A stretch of DNA of 64,000 nucleotides from Arthrobacter sp. FW306-2-2C-D06B. Its GTDB lineage: Bacteria; Actinomycetota; Actinomycetes; Actinomycetales; Micrococcaceae. The notes beneath the pieces are model-generated. The model saw only the letters and a list, made by a program, of their open reading frames with translations. It had not been told where the DNA came from and did no database searches. Location of the stretch: assembly GCF_021789175.1 (NCBI RefSeq), contig NZ_CP084560.1, forward strand, positions 806,001-870,000, written 5' to 3'. A program made the translations under genes and the position numbers. Below, piece after piece: positions 52,703 through 60,127 of the stretch. Numbering within the stretch: position 1 is the stretch's first letter; each line of letters begins with the position of its first letter.

Positions 52703-54309
52703 TGTCCGGCTACTTTCTTGGACTGTTGGAATAGCAAGTACGTCATGGGGGCAGACAACAGGATCATGAGCAAGGCGTAGGGTGCCGCGCCCGAATAGTC
52801 GATCTCGCTGCTTTTGCTCCAGAATTCGGTGGCCAAGGTGTGCGTGCCGTTCGGGGATAGCAGCAGTGTTGCCGTCAGCTCGTTGACGATGGCGAGGAAT
52901 ACCAGCGCGGCCCCGCCGGCGGCGGCCGGAGCTGTGAGGCGCAGCGTCACTTTCAGGAAGGACACCAGCGGGGCCTTGCCAAGTGATTGCGCGGCTTCGT
53001 CGAGTTCTTTGGGAGCCTGGGCCAGTCCGGAGCGGATGTTGACCAGGGCCCGTGGCAGGAACAGTAGGACGTAGGCAGCAATCAGGACCCCGGACGTCTG
53101 GTAGACGCCCGGAACCATGCGGATGCTCACCGTCACGAAGGCGAGTCCCACCACGATGCCGGGCAGGGAGCTGGTGACGTAATTGGAGAGTTCAAGCATC
53201 TTGCTGAACCAGCTCGGGTGCCGCACGGCCAGATAGGCCATGGGGAAACCGACGACGATTGTCGCCGCGGCGCCTACCGTGCCATACGCGAGGGTCTGGA
53301 GGAGTGCCGGAAGGAATTCGTCGGCTGACCAGACGCGGGCGCCACCGGCCACCACCCAGCGCAGGACAAAAAAGATTGGCAATCCGAAGGCCAGGACGGT
53401 GAGGGCAAGCAGCGCGAGCTGGGACGGAATCTGGTAGTGGTGCAGGGGAAGCCTGGTTGGCTTGGCCTGGGCGCCGGAACCGATGCGGGCGTAGCGCGCG
53501 TTACCGCGGCTCCTGACTTCGGCCAAGAGCAGGATCAGGCAGAAGAAGACCAGGACGCTTGCCAACATGTTTCCGGCTGTGCCGTTGAACGTGGATTGGA
53601 ACTGGGTCATGATCGCGGTGGTGAACGTGTCGAAGCGGATCATCGCGAACGCGCCGTATTCAGCCAGCAGGTGCAGCGACACCAGGAGCGCGCCCCCAGT
53701 CATGGCGATCCGTAGTTGTGGCAGGACAACCCGGAAGAAGATGGCCCATGGTCCCAAACCGAGGGAGGCTGCGGACTGCTCAATCGCGGGGTCGAGACGC
53801 CCCAGCGTCGCCGCCGCGGGAATGTAGACGAGGGGGAAATAGGACAGGGTGGCGATAAGTACGCCGGACCAGATGCCCTCCAGCGAGGGGACTGCGGTCA
53901 CCCAGGCATAGCTGTTGACGAACGCCGGGATGGCCAGCGGGGCCGCCAGGGCCACGGCCCACCACCGATGCCCCCGCAGCTTGGTCCGCTCCACGAGCCA
54001 CGCCCCGCCGACTCCCAACACCAGGCATATGGGGACCGTGAAGACCACCAGCATGACGGTGTTCAGGAGCAGCTCGCCAACGCGCGGCCGGAAGATGAGC
54101 CCGACGGCGGTGTTCCAGCCGGTCGCGGCCGTCATGTAAGCGACGTACCCGAGCGGGATGAGGGAAAACAGTGCGATCAGCACGGCCAGGAGGGATATTG
54201 CAGAAACGCCGAAAGGCGGGCGGGGGCGCTTGCCCCTGCCCGCCGTCGTCGTGCTCGCCGAAACCTCGGGAACTTCCGGGGAGATGCGGGCCGATAGATC
54301 AGTGGTCAC
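52699..54309 (-). CDS. Fe3+-type ABC transporter permease (fused double domain)
   Basis: 536 residues with two tandem permease halves and about 12 membrane segments, as in FbpB/SfuB. EAA loops appear in both halves: IEQSAASLGLGPWAIFFRVV and LDEAAQSLGKAPLVSFLKVT. GTG start 4 nt after the binding-protein stop. Carries iron or another captured metal ion through the membrane. Confidence 0.92.
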   Translation of the reverse strand: MTTDLSARISPEVPEVSASTTTAGRGKRPRPPFGVSAISLLAVLIALFSLIPLGYVAYMTAATGWNTAVGLIFRPRVGELLLNTVMLVVFTVPICLVLGVGGAWLVERTKLRGHRWWAVALAAPLAIPAFVNSYAWVTAVPSLEGIWSGVLIATLSYFPLVYIPAAATLGRLDPAIEQSAASLGLGPWAIFFRVVLPQLRIAMTGGALLVSLHLLAEYGAFAMIRFDTFTTAIMTQFQSTFNGTAGNMLASVLVFFCLILLLAEVRSRGNARYARIGSGAQAKPTRLPLHHYQIPSQLALLALTVLAFGLPIFFVLRWVVAGGARVWSADEFLPALLQTLAYGTVGAAATIVVGFPMAYLAVRHPSWFSKMLELSNYVTSSLPGIVVGLAFVTVSIRMVPGVYQTSGVLIAAYVLLFLPRALVNIRSGLAQAPKELDEAAQSLGKAPLVSFLKVTLRLTAPAAAGGAALVFLAIVNELTATLLLSPNGTHTLATEFWSKSSEIDYSGAAPYALLMILLSAPMTYLLFQQSKKVAGQ

Positions 54310-54313
54310 AGAA

Positions 54314-55384
54314 TTACAGCAGTCCTGCCTTGGTCATCAGGTCGGTGACCTTTGCGGAGTTCAGTTTGGCCGGATCCACTGTGGGAGCTTGCAGATCCTT
54401 GATGGGAACGAGTTTAGCGTTCGAGTCCACGTTGGAAGCGATGGCGTATTCGTAGGAAGTGCCGTTCTTGAGGACTTCCTGGCCCTGCTTGCCGGTAATG
54501 AACTTGATGAAGGCCTGCGCGGCTGCGGAGTTCTTGGAGGATTTCAGCACGCCGCCGCCGGAGACGGACAGGAAGGCGCCCGGGTCCTGGTTCTTGAAGA
54601 AGTACGGGGTAACGTTCTTGGAGTTCTCGCCGGTCTTGGCCTGGTCGCCGTAGTAGTAATAGTGGTAGATCAACGCGGCATCGACTTCGCCGGCGTTGAC
54701 AGCCTTCATGGCAGTGCTGTTGCCCTTGTATCCCTTGAAGTTGTCCTTCATGCCCTTGAGCCACTCCGTGGTGGCGGCCTCGCCCTTTTGCTCAAGGAGT
54801 GCCGCAACGATGGCCTGGAAGTCAGCGCCCGACGGCGAAGCGGCCCACCGGCCCTTCCACTCCGGCTTGGCCAGGTCGAGCATGGACTTCGGCAGCTTGT
54901 CGTCGCTGATCTTGGTCTTGTCGTACACCAGGACGGTGGAGCGTGCGGCGATGCCTGTCCACTTGTTGGTGGACGGACGGTATTCGGCCGGGACCTGGTC
55001 CACGGTGGCCTTGTCGATGTCCGCGAAGAGGCCGGCGTTCTCAACCTGGGCCATGGCGGGGGAGTTCTCCGTGAGGAAGACGTCGGCCGGGGATGCCGCA
55101 CCTTCCTGGACGATCTGGTTGGAGAGCTCGGTGTCGGAACCCTGGCGGACGGTGACCTTGACGCCGGTCTGCTTGGTGAACGCGTCCACCCATTCCTTGG
55201 TCAGGGTGTCGTGCTGGGCGTTGTAGACCGTGATTTCGCCGCCCACTTTAGTGGAAGTAGCAGTGTCGGCGGCAGCGGACTCGGTGGCTGCGGAGGAGGC
55301 GGTGCCGTTGCCGCAAGCGGTCAGGCTGAGGGCTGCAGTGGCGGCGAGTGCGATGCCGGCCAGCGCATTTGCGCGAATCTTCAT
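54314..55384 (-). CDS. Fe3+-type ABC transporter substrate-binding lipoprotein
   Basis: 356 residues. Lipobox LTAC with Cys24, then an Ala/Thr linker and the mature domain (GGEITVYNAQHDTLTKEWVD; RQGSDTELSNQIVQEGAASP). The Tyr cluster IYHYYYYGDQ is the expected ferric-ion-binding site of FbpA-like proteins. First gene of the operon. A near-perfect DtxR/IdeR box lies about 70-90 bp upstream, so it should be iron-repressed. Confidence 0.92.
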   Translation of the reverse strand: MKIRANALAGIALAATAALSLTACGNGTASSAATESAAADTATSTKVGGEITVYNAQHDTLTKEWVDAFTKQTGVKVTVRQGSDTELSNQIVQEGAASPADVFLTENSPAMAQVENAGLFADIDKATVDQVPAEYRPSTNKWTGIAARSTVLVYDKTKISDDKLPKSMLDLAKPEWKGRWAASPSGADFQAIVAALLEQKGEAATTEWLKGMKDNFKGYKGNSTAMKAVNAGEVDAALIYHYYYYGDQAKTGENSKNVTPYFFKNQDPGAFLSVSGGGVLKSSKNSAAAQAFIKFITGKQGQEVLKNGTSYEYAIASNVDSNAKLVPIKDLQAPTVDPAKLNSAKVTDLMTKAGLL

Positions 55385-55454
55385 GAGGGCTTCTTTCTGC
55401 GAGCAAATCCAAGGGAGCCCGGGGGAAGGAAATGCGGGCTCACAGCTTGAAACT

Positions 55455-55473
55455 TTAGGTTAGCCATACCTAA
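55455..55473. promoter_or_regulatory. DtxR/IdeR iron box
   Basis: TTAGGTTAGCCATACCTAA, differing at 2-3 central positions from the ideal TTAGGTTAGGCTAACCTAA of DtxR/IdeR. It lies upstream of the iron transporter operon on the minus strand. Confidence 0.88.
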
Positions 55474-55658
55474 ATTTCCATCCAGAATGCCCCATCGTGA
55501 CCGGAATCACATGTATTACGCAAGATTTACATGACCTAATGCGCGAAGGGCAGGCGTACCGCTCAGTGCGCCTCGGATTCTTCTGAGTAGACCCTGCTTG
55601 CGTAGTCCTCCAGGGCCTGCGCTGATGGGTAGCCGGGAGACGCAGGTCGGCTGCAAGC

Positions 55659-55685
55659 TAACGCAAGCGTGCCGCCGGCCGACAG
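55659..55685 (+). promoter_or_regulatory. Sigma-28-type promoter of flbD-motA-motB
   Basis: TAAC (55659-55662), 15-nt spacer, GCCGACAG (55678-55685), about 55 nt before the flbD ATG. The -35 word is CTAACG as at flgN and flgB. No gene is visible in the rest of the 55474-55740 interval. Confidence 0.65.
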
Positions 55686-55740
55686 TAGGAACTGAACCGC
55701 CCACCTACAAACGCCTCCCTACCTAGAGCAGAAACGGCCC

Positions 55741-55995
55741 ATGATCGTTGTCACCCGCCTGAACGGCACCCGTTTTGCCGTGAATCCGGACATTATTGAA
55801 CGGATCCACGAAAGCCCGGACACCCATCTGGTGACCCTCGACGGCGCTACGTATGTTGTGCGGGAAAGCCTCGCGGACGTCGTGGAACTGATCGCGAACT
55901 ACCGGGCCTATATTCTTCGGCGGGCACAGGATCTCCCCACGGTGACGGGCTATCCCTTGAGCCTCGTGCGCACACCGGACCCGGACGGAAGGTAA
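55741..55995 (+). CDS. flbD: FlbD/SwrD family flagellar protein
   Basis: 84 residues beginning MIVVTRLNGTRFAVNPDIIE with IHESPDTHLVTLDGATYVVR, the standard flbD family form in Gram-positive fla operons. Bacillus SwrD of this family raises motor torque. It lies 3 nt before motA, and its usual left neighbour flgE is 29 kb away. Confidence 0.9.
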   Translation: MIVVTRLNGTRFAVNPDIIERIHESPDTHLVTLDGATYVVRESLADVVELIANYRAYILRRAQDLPTVTGYPLSLVRTPDPDGR

Positions 55996-55998
55996 TCC

Positions 55999-56826
55999 AT
56001 GGATCCCTCGACAATAATCGGGCTGTTCTTGGCCTTCGGCTCGGTGGTTGCCATGGTGACCCTCGAAGACGCCAACCTCATGGCCCTCCTGCTCCCCGCG
56101 CCAATGGTCCTGGTTTTCGGTGCCACCCTGGCCGTAGGCCTGGCCGGGAACACCTTCCGTGACACCGTGCGGGCCTTCAAGGACCTCCCCAAGGCGTTCA
56201 AGGGAAAGACGGACAAGCCGCAGGACAGTATCGACCAGCTGATCGGCTTTGCCGAGAAGGCGCGGAGCGAGGGTCTTCTCTCCCTTGAAGAGGCGGCTGT
56301 GGACGAGAAGGATCCTTTTCTGGCCCGCGCCCTCCAGAACATCGCCGACGGCACGGATGCCGAAGAGCTGCGCATCCTCATGGAAGACGAGATCGACTCC
56401 AAGATGCGAAGCGACCATGTCTCTGCCAAATTCTTCGCCAGCCTGGGCGGATATGCGCCGACCATCGGCATTATCGGCACCGTGGTCTCCCTGACCCACG
56501 TCCTTGAAAACCTCTCCTCACCTGATCATCTGGGACCAATGATCGCCTCCGCTTTCGTTGCTACCCTCTGGGGTTTGTTGTCCGCGAACTTCATTTGGCT
56601 TCCGTTCGCCTCGCGGCTCAAGCGACTCTCGGAGCTCGAAATCGAGCGGATGACCCTCCTGATGGAGGGGATCCTGGCGGTGCAAAACGGGACCCAGCCC
56701 CTCCTGCTCGCCGAACGGCTCCGTGCCATGGTTCCCGCAGACAGGCTTGGCAAGGCGAAAACCGCAAAGAAGAGCGACGACGACGAAGCCCGCCCCGGCA
56801 AATTCGCTTCGTCCAAGGCCGCATGA
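55999..56826 (+). CDS. motA: Flagellar motor stator protein MotA
   Basis: 275 residues, four membrane helices. The cytoplasmic loop has KMRSDHVSAKFFASLGGYAP, and TM3 carries the conserved Pro in GYAPTIGIIGTVVSLTHVL, with TM4 at ASAFVATLWGLLSANFIWLP. Five to six MotA surround MotB to form the ion channel. The acidic C-terminal tail (KSDDDEARPGKF) is long. It overlaps motB by 4 nt. Confidence 0.94.
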   Translation: MDPSTIIGLFLAFGSVVAMVTLEDANLMALLLPAPMVLVFGATLAVGLAGNTFRDTVRAFKDLPKAFKGKTDKPQDSIDQLIGFAEKARSEGLLSLEEAAVDEKDPFLARALQNIADGTDAEELRILMEDEIDSKMRSDHVSAKFFASLGGYAPTIGIIGTVVSLTHVLENLSSPDHLGPMIASAFVATLWGLLSANFIWLPFASRLKRLSELEIERMTLLMEGILAVQNGTQPLLLAERLRAMVPADRLGKAKTAKKSDDDEARPGKFASSKAA

Positions 56827-57620
56827 GGTCCCGGCGCCGCCGCGGTTCTCCTCCGGCGGAAGAACACGTCGACGAACGCTGGATGGCTTCCTACATGGAC
56901 ATGGTCACGGTGCTCATGTGCATGTTCATCGTGCTCTTCGCAATGTCCACAGTGGACCAGGCCAAATTCGACAAGCTCCGCAATTCGCTGGCCACGGGTT
57001 TCGGCACGGTGGCCAGCCAGAAAGTGGACACCGCCACCGGGACAGTCGTTCCGCCGGAATACACAAGCGCCGACGCCCAGGGATTCTCCAACCTGGACCT
57101 GGCGCTCAAGGAAGCGGACCGGCTCACCGCCTTGCGCGACGAGATGAAGTCCAAGCTCGACGCCGCGGGGCTGGGTGCCAATGTGCAGTTCCAGATCAGC
57201 GAACGCGGACTCACGGTGAAACTCGTAGGATCGCAGACCTTCTTCGAACCCGACAGGCCGGAACTCACGCCCCGCGCCAGCCAGGTCCTTGGCATGATTG
57301 CACCGCCCATGGCCAAGGCAGCCCTTGAAGTCATGGTGGAAGGCCATGCCGCCAACGGCATCACCTCGTACCCCTCCACATGGGAGCTTTCTTCTGCGCG
57401 CTCGGTCAACGTCCTGAGGTACCTCGTCGACCATGGGGGCATAGCGGCCGGGCACATCGGCGCCGTCGCGTTCGGATCCGCCAGGCAGGTCAACGACGAT
57501 TCCACCGAGGCGCTGATGGAACTCAACCGCAGGGTCGACGTCGTCGTCCTCTCGGATAAACCCGAAGTGGTCCGCGCGCTGATCCCCGAGGCACTCAAGG
57601 CGAGGGCCGGCGGCCAATAG
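56823..57620 (+). CDS. motB: Flagellar motor stator protein MotB
   Basis: 265 residues. Basic N-terminus, then a single TM (~22-42) with the ion-binding Asp26 in YMDMVTVLMCMF. The C-terminal OmpA-like domain (LEVMVEGHAANG; WELSSARSVNVLRYLVDHGG; ELNRRVDVVVLS) anchors the stator to peptidoglycan. The ATG at 56823 overlaps motA. fliL, the usual next gene, is missing: an AraC regulator follows. Confidence 0.94.
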   Translation: MRSRRRRGSPPAEEHVDERWMASYMDMVTVLMCMFIVLFAMSTVDQAKFDKLRNSLATGFGTVASQKVDTATGTVVPPEYTSADAQGFSNLDLALKEADRLTALRDEMKSKLDAAGLGANVQFQISERGLTVKLVGSQTFFEPDRPELTPRASQVLGMIAPPMAKAALEVMVEGHAANGITSYPSTWELSSARSVNVLRYLVDHGGIAAGHIGAVAFGSARQVNDDSTEALMELNRRVDVVVLSDKPEVVRALIPEALKARAGGQ

Positions 57621-57700
57621 GGCGGCGCGCTTGTCCCGCAGGTGACGGGACGGCGTCGGGATCCGTGGAAATGGCCAGCGCGCCGAGGTACGCTCGTGGC

Positions 57701-58141
57701 ATGACCCCGGAAGACATCGCCAGGCTCACGTACTTGCGTAAGGCCCGCGACCTGATCGACCGCGAGTACGCCAAACCGCTCGACGTGCCGACCATGGCCA
57801 GCCATGCGTACATGTCACCGGCGCACTTCTCGCGGCAGTTCCGGGCCGCTTATGGGGAAACCCCTTACAACTACCTCATGACCCGCCGAATCGAGCGCGC
57901 GATGGCACTCCTGCGCGGCGGAATGAGTGTGACCGACGCATGCATGGAGGTCGGTTGTACCTCGCTTGGCTCCTTCAGTTCGCGTTTCACGGAACTCGTG
58001 GGGGTGCCGCCGAGCACTTACCGCGCCCGCGAACACCTGGCCGTGGCTGCCATGCCTGCGTGCGTGGCGAAGATCCGCACGCGGCCCAGCCGGAACGAAG
58101 CGGGCAAACGCCGGGAAGCGCTTTCGGTCGCCGCGGACTGA
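57701..58141 (+). CDS. AraC family regulator (DNA-binding domain only)
   Basis: 146 residues. Two HTH motifs fill residues ~10-110: LDVPTMASHAYMSPAHFSRQ FRAAYGETP is the first, and VTDACMEVGCTSLGSFSSRF is the second. No separate ligand domain; a basic tail follows. TACGCT lies 6 nt before the ATG, so a leaderless start at 57701 is likely; a GTG at 57665 is the alternative. It reads like the regulator normally paired with a VOC protein, found 1.5 kb away at 59592. Confidence 0.88.
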   Translation: MTPEDIARLTYLRKARDLIDREYAKPLDVPTMASHAYMSPAHFSRQFRAAYGETPYNYLMTRRIERAMALLRGGMSVTDACMEVGCTSLGSFSSRFTELVGVPPSTYRAREHLAVAAMPACVAKIRTRPSRNEAGKRREALSVAAD

Positions 58142-58167
58142 CCACGCCGTAGTACGCCAACACACGC

Positions 58168-58200
58168 CAGAGGTTCCGTCCCAGTGGGGCGGGACCTCTG
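58168..58200 (+). terminator. Terminator hairpin after AraC gene
   Basis: 15-bp stem with two G-U pairs (58168-58182 with 58186-58200), short AGT loop, GC-rich. Follows the AraC gene by about 26 nt. Confidence 0.65.
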
Positions 58201-58305
58201 CTGCGTCCGGGACGTCTACTAAGCGGGACCGCCGGGGACACGGTCACATTTGATTTGCGGAAGATGCATGCCGTCATAACCGCATTTGAGGATTATTCTG
58301 AAGTT

Positions 58306-58716
58306 ATGCCAAATATTCGAGTATCTGAAGCTGCCCGGTTCCTGGGCGTCAGTGACGACACCGTGCGGCGCTGGACCGAGAACGGCATCCTGACCCCCGT
58401 CAAGGATGATTCCGGGCGGCTGGCCGTTGATGGGCTGGAACTTGCCCACGTCGCGCGGGACCAGGCCCAACTGCCCGAGGATCCTACCCGGGTGGGCCGT
58501 TCGGCACGCAACCGCTTCGTCGGCCTGGTCACCGGCATCACGGCCGACAAGGTCATGGCACAAGTGGAACTGCAATGCGGTCCCTTCCGTGTCGTCTCCC
58601 TCATGAGCAGCGAGGCTGTCCGGGAGCTCGGGCTCGAACTCGGGTCGGTTGCCACCGCCGTCGTCAAGGCGACCACCGTCATCATCGAAACACCCCAAGG
58701 AAAGAGCATCATATGA
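58306..58716 (+). CDS. HTH-TOBE molybdate-binding protein
   Basis: 136 residues. The N-terminal MerR/excisionase-like HTH is NIRVSEAARFLGVSDDTVRR WTENG; the C-terminal ~70 residues are a TOBE/molbindin domain (SARNRFVGLVTGITADKVMA; VVSLMSSEAVRELGLELGSV). It probably senses molybdate and regulates uptake. The ATG lies 6 nt after TATTCT (58294-58299), a leaderless start; upstream in-frame codons to 58255 are less likely. It overlaps modA by 4 nt. Confidence 0.88.
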   Translation: MPNIRVSEAARFLGVSDDTVRRWTENGILTPVKDDSGRLAVDGLELAHVARDQAQLPEDPTRVGRSARNRFVGLVTGITADKVMAQVELQCGPFRVVSLMSSEAVRELGLELGSVATAVVKATTVIIETPQGKSII

Positions 58717-59525
58717 GGATCACCCGCAAGCCTTTCGCCGCGCTGCTCGTTGCCGGCGCCCTCGCGGCCAGCCTTGCCGGCTGCGGTTCAGGCAACCCCG
58801 CCGGCACCGCGAGCAGCGGATCCGCCAGCGCCAGCGCAACGCCAAAGCTCGCGGGTACAGTGACGGTCTACGCTGCCGCCTCGCTGAAGGCAACGTTCAC
58901 CAAGCTGGCCGGCGAATTCGAGGCTGCGAACCCGGGCACCAAAGTCGCCCTGAGCTTCGCCGGGTCTTCAGACCTCGTCACGCAGATCACCCAGGGCGCT
59001 CCGGCAGACGTCTTTGCCTCGGCTGACACGAAGAACATGGCCAAGCTCTCCGATGCCAAGCTGCTCGACGGAACGGCCAAGAACTTCGCCACCAACGTCC
59101 TGACCATCGCCGTCCCGCCGTCCAACCCGGCGTCGATCAGCTCCTTCGCTGACCTCGCCAAGCCGGGGGTCAAGGTGGTCGTCTGTGCGAGCCAAGTACC
59201 CTGCGGCTCCGCCGCCCAAACCATCGAAAAGGCCACCGGCACAACCCTGAAGCCCGTCAGCGAAGAGTCTTCCGTGACTGACGTCCTGGGCAAGGTCGCC
59301 TCCGGAGAGGCCGACGCGGGACTTGTCTACGTCACCGACGTCAAGGGCGCCGGGGACAAGGTCAAGGGCATCACCTTCCCCGAGTCGGACAAAGCCGTCA
59401 ACACCTACCCGATCGGCACCGTCGGCACCAGCAAGAACAAGGATCTGGCCGCGGCTTTCATCGCATTGGTCACGGGAAGTGAAGGCAAGAAGGTTCTCGG
59501 CGACGCCGGCTTCGGAACGCCGTAG
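58713..59525 (+). CDS. modA: Molybdate ABC transporter substrate-binding lipoprotein
   Basis: 270 residues. Lipobox LAGC with Cys24, then the ModA domain: VTVYAAASLKATFTKLAGEF, ALSFAGSSDLVTQITQGAPA, VVCASQVPCGSAAQTIEKA and GLVYVTDVKGAG. It captures molybdate or tungstate. Start ATGA-coupled to the TOBE gene. No modB or modC permease/ATPase follows; the next gene is a VOC protein, so the rest of the transporter must be elsewhere. Confidence 0.92.
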   Translation: MRITRKPFAALLVAGALAASLAGCGSGNPAGTASSGSASASATPKLAGTVTVYAAASLKATFTKLAGEFEAANPGTKVALSFAGSSDLVTQITQGAPADVFASADTKNMAKLSDAKLLDGTAKNFATNVLTIAVPPSNPASISSFADLAKPGVKVVVCASQVPCGSAAQTIEKATGTTLKPVSEESSVTDVLGKVASGEADAGLVYVTDVKGAGDKVKGITFPESDKAVNTYPIGTVGTSKNKDLAAAFIALVTGSEGKKVLGDAGFGTP

Positions 59526-59591
59526 TCCTCACGAAACAAGCGAGCAGGATTCGAGAAGCGCTCGTCAACGCGCCGGACTAGCGTCGTTGAC

Positions 59592-60002
59592 ATGACTATT
59601 TCACTGCAGTACTCACACATCACTGTCAACGATCCCGACGAAGCACTCACCTTCTACCGGGACGCCCTCGGCCTCGAGGTGCTCAACGACGTCGCGCAGG
59701 GCGGATTCCGTTGGGTGACGCTCGGAAGCGCGGACCAGCCGGGCGTTGAAATCGTGCTCTCCGAACCGCACGCGGGCCGGTCCAAGGCCGACGGCGACTC
59801 CCTCCAGGAGCTGCTCACCAAGGGGGTCCTCGGGCCGATCGTCTTCCGTTCCGATGACGTCGACACGCTCTTCGAGAAGGTCAGGGCTTCCGGAGCAGAG
59901 GTCATGCAGGAGCCGATCGACCAGCCGTGGGGTCCCCGCGACTGCGCGTTCCGCGATCCTTCGGGCAACATGGTGAGGATTTCGCAGGCGCCGGCCGCCT
60001 AA
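59592..60002 (+). CDS. VOC (glyoxalase/bleomycin-resistance) family protein
   Basis: 136 residues, one VOC fold: SLQYSHITVNDPDEALTFYR, VEIVLSEPHAG, and the metal-site region GPRDCAFRDPSGNMVRI. Metal-dependent, substrate unknown. TAGCGT lies 7 nt before the ATG, so the transcript is probably leaderless. Likely partner of the AraC regulator at 57701. A strong hairpin follows. Confidence 0.88.
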   Translation: MTISLQYSHITVNDPDEALTFYRDALGLEVLNDVAQGGFRWVTLGSADQPGVEIVLSEPHAGRSKADGDSLQELLTKGVLGPIVFRSDDVDTLFEKVRASGAEVMQEPIDQPWGPRDCAFRDPSGNMVRISQAPAA

Positions 60003-60027
60003 GCCAGCCTGACTTCGTGGGGGACGG

Positions 60028-60059
60028 CCGGGGGCTGCGTTCCGAAACGCAGCCCCCGG
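60028..60059 (+). terminator. Terminator hairpin after VOC gene
   Basis: Perfect 14-bp stem CCGGGGGCTGCGTT / AACGCAGCCCCCGG with a 4-nt loop. It separates the VOC unit from the fliM unit. Confidence 0.8.
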
Positions 60060-60092
60060 ACCACACCCACGAACCCGCCCGAGATCAGTCCC

Positions 60093-60119
60093 TTACGCCC
60101 GCGCTTTCCTTGCCGATAG
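60093..60119 (+). promoter_or_regulatory. Sigma-28-type promoter of fliM operon
   Basis: TTAC (60093-60096), 15-nt spacer, GCCGATAG (60112-60119). The fliM GTG starts only 9 nt after this -10, so the transcript should begin at or within a base or two of the start codon. Confidence 0.7.
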
Positions 60120-60127
60120 TGGCAACC

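Noticed and set aside
55516..55704. 62-residue minus-strand frame before flbD
   Set aside because: It covers the sigma-28-like promoter, has no ribosome site and no recognisable sequence.
59927..60127. Upstream in-frame extension of fliM that might supply a CheY-binding N-terminus
   Set aside because: It runs through the VOC gene, a terminator and the promoter, and lacks the expected motif.
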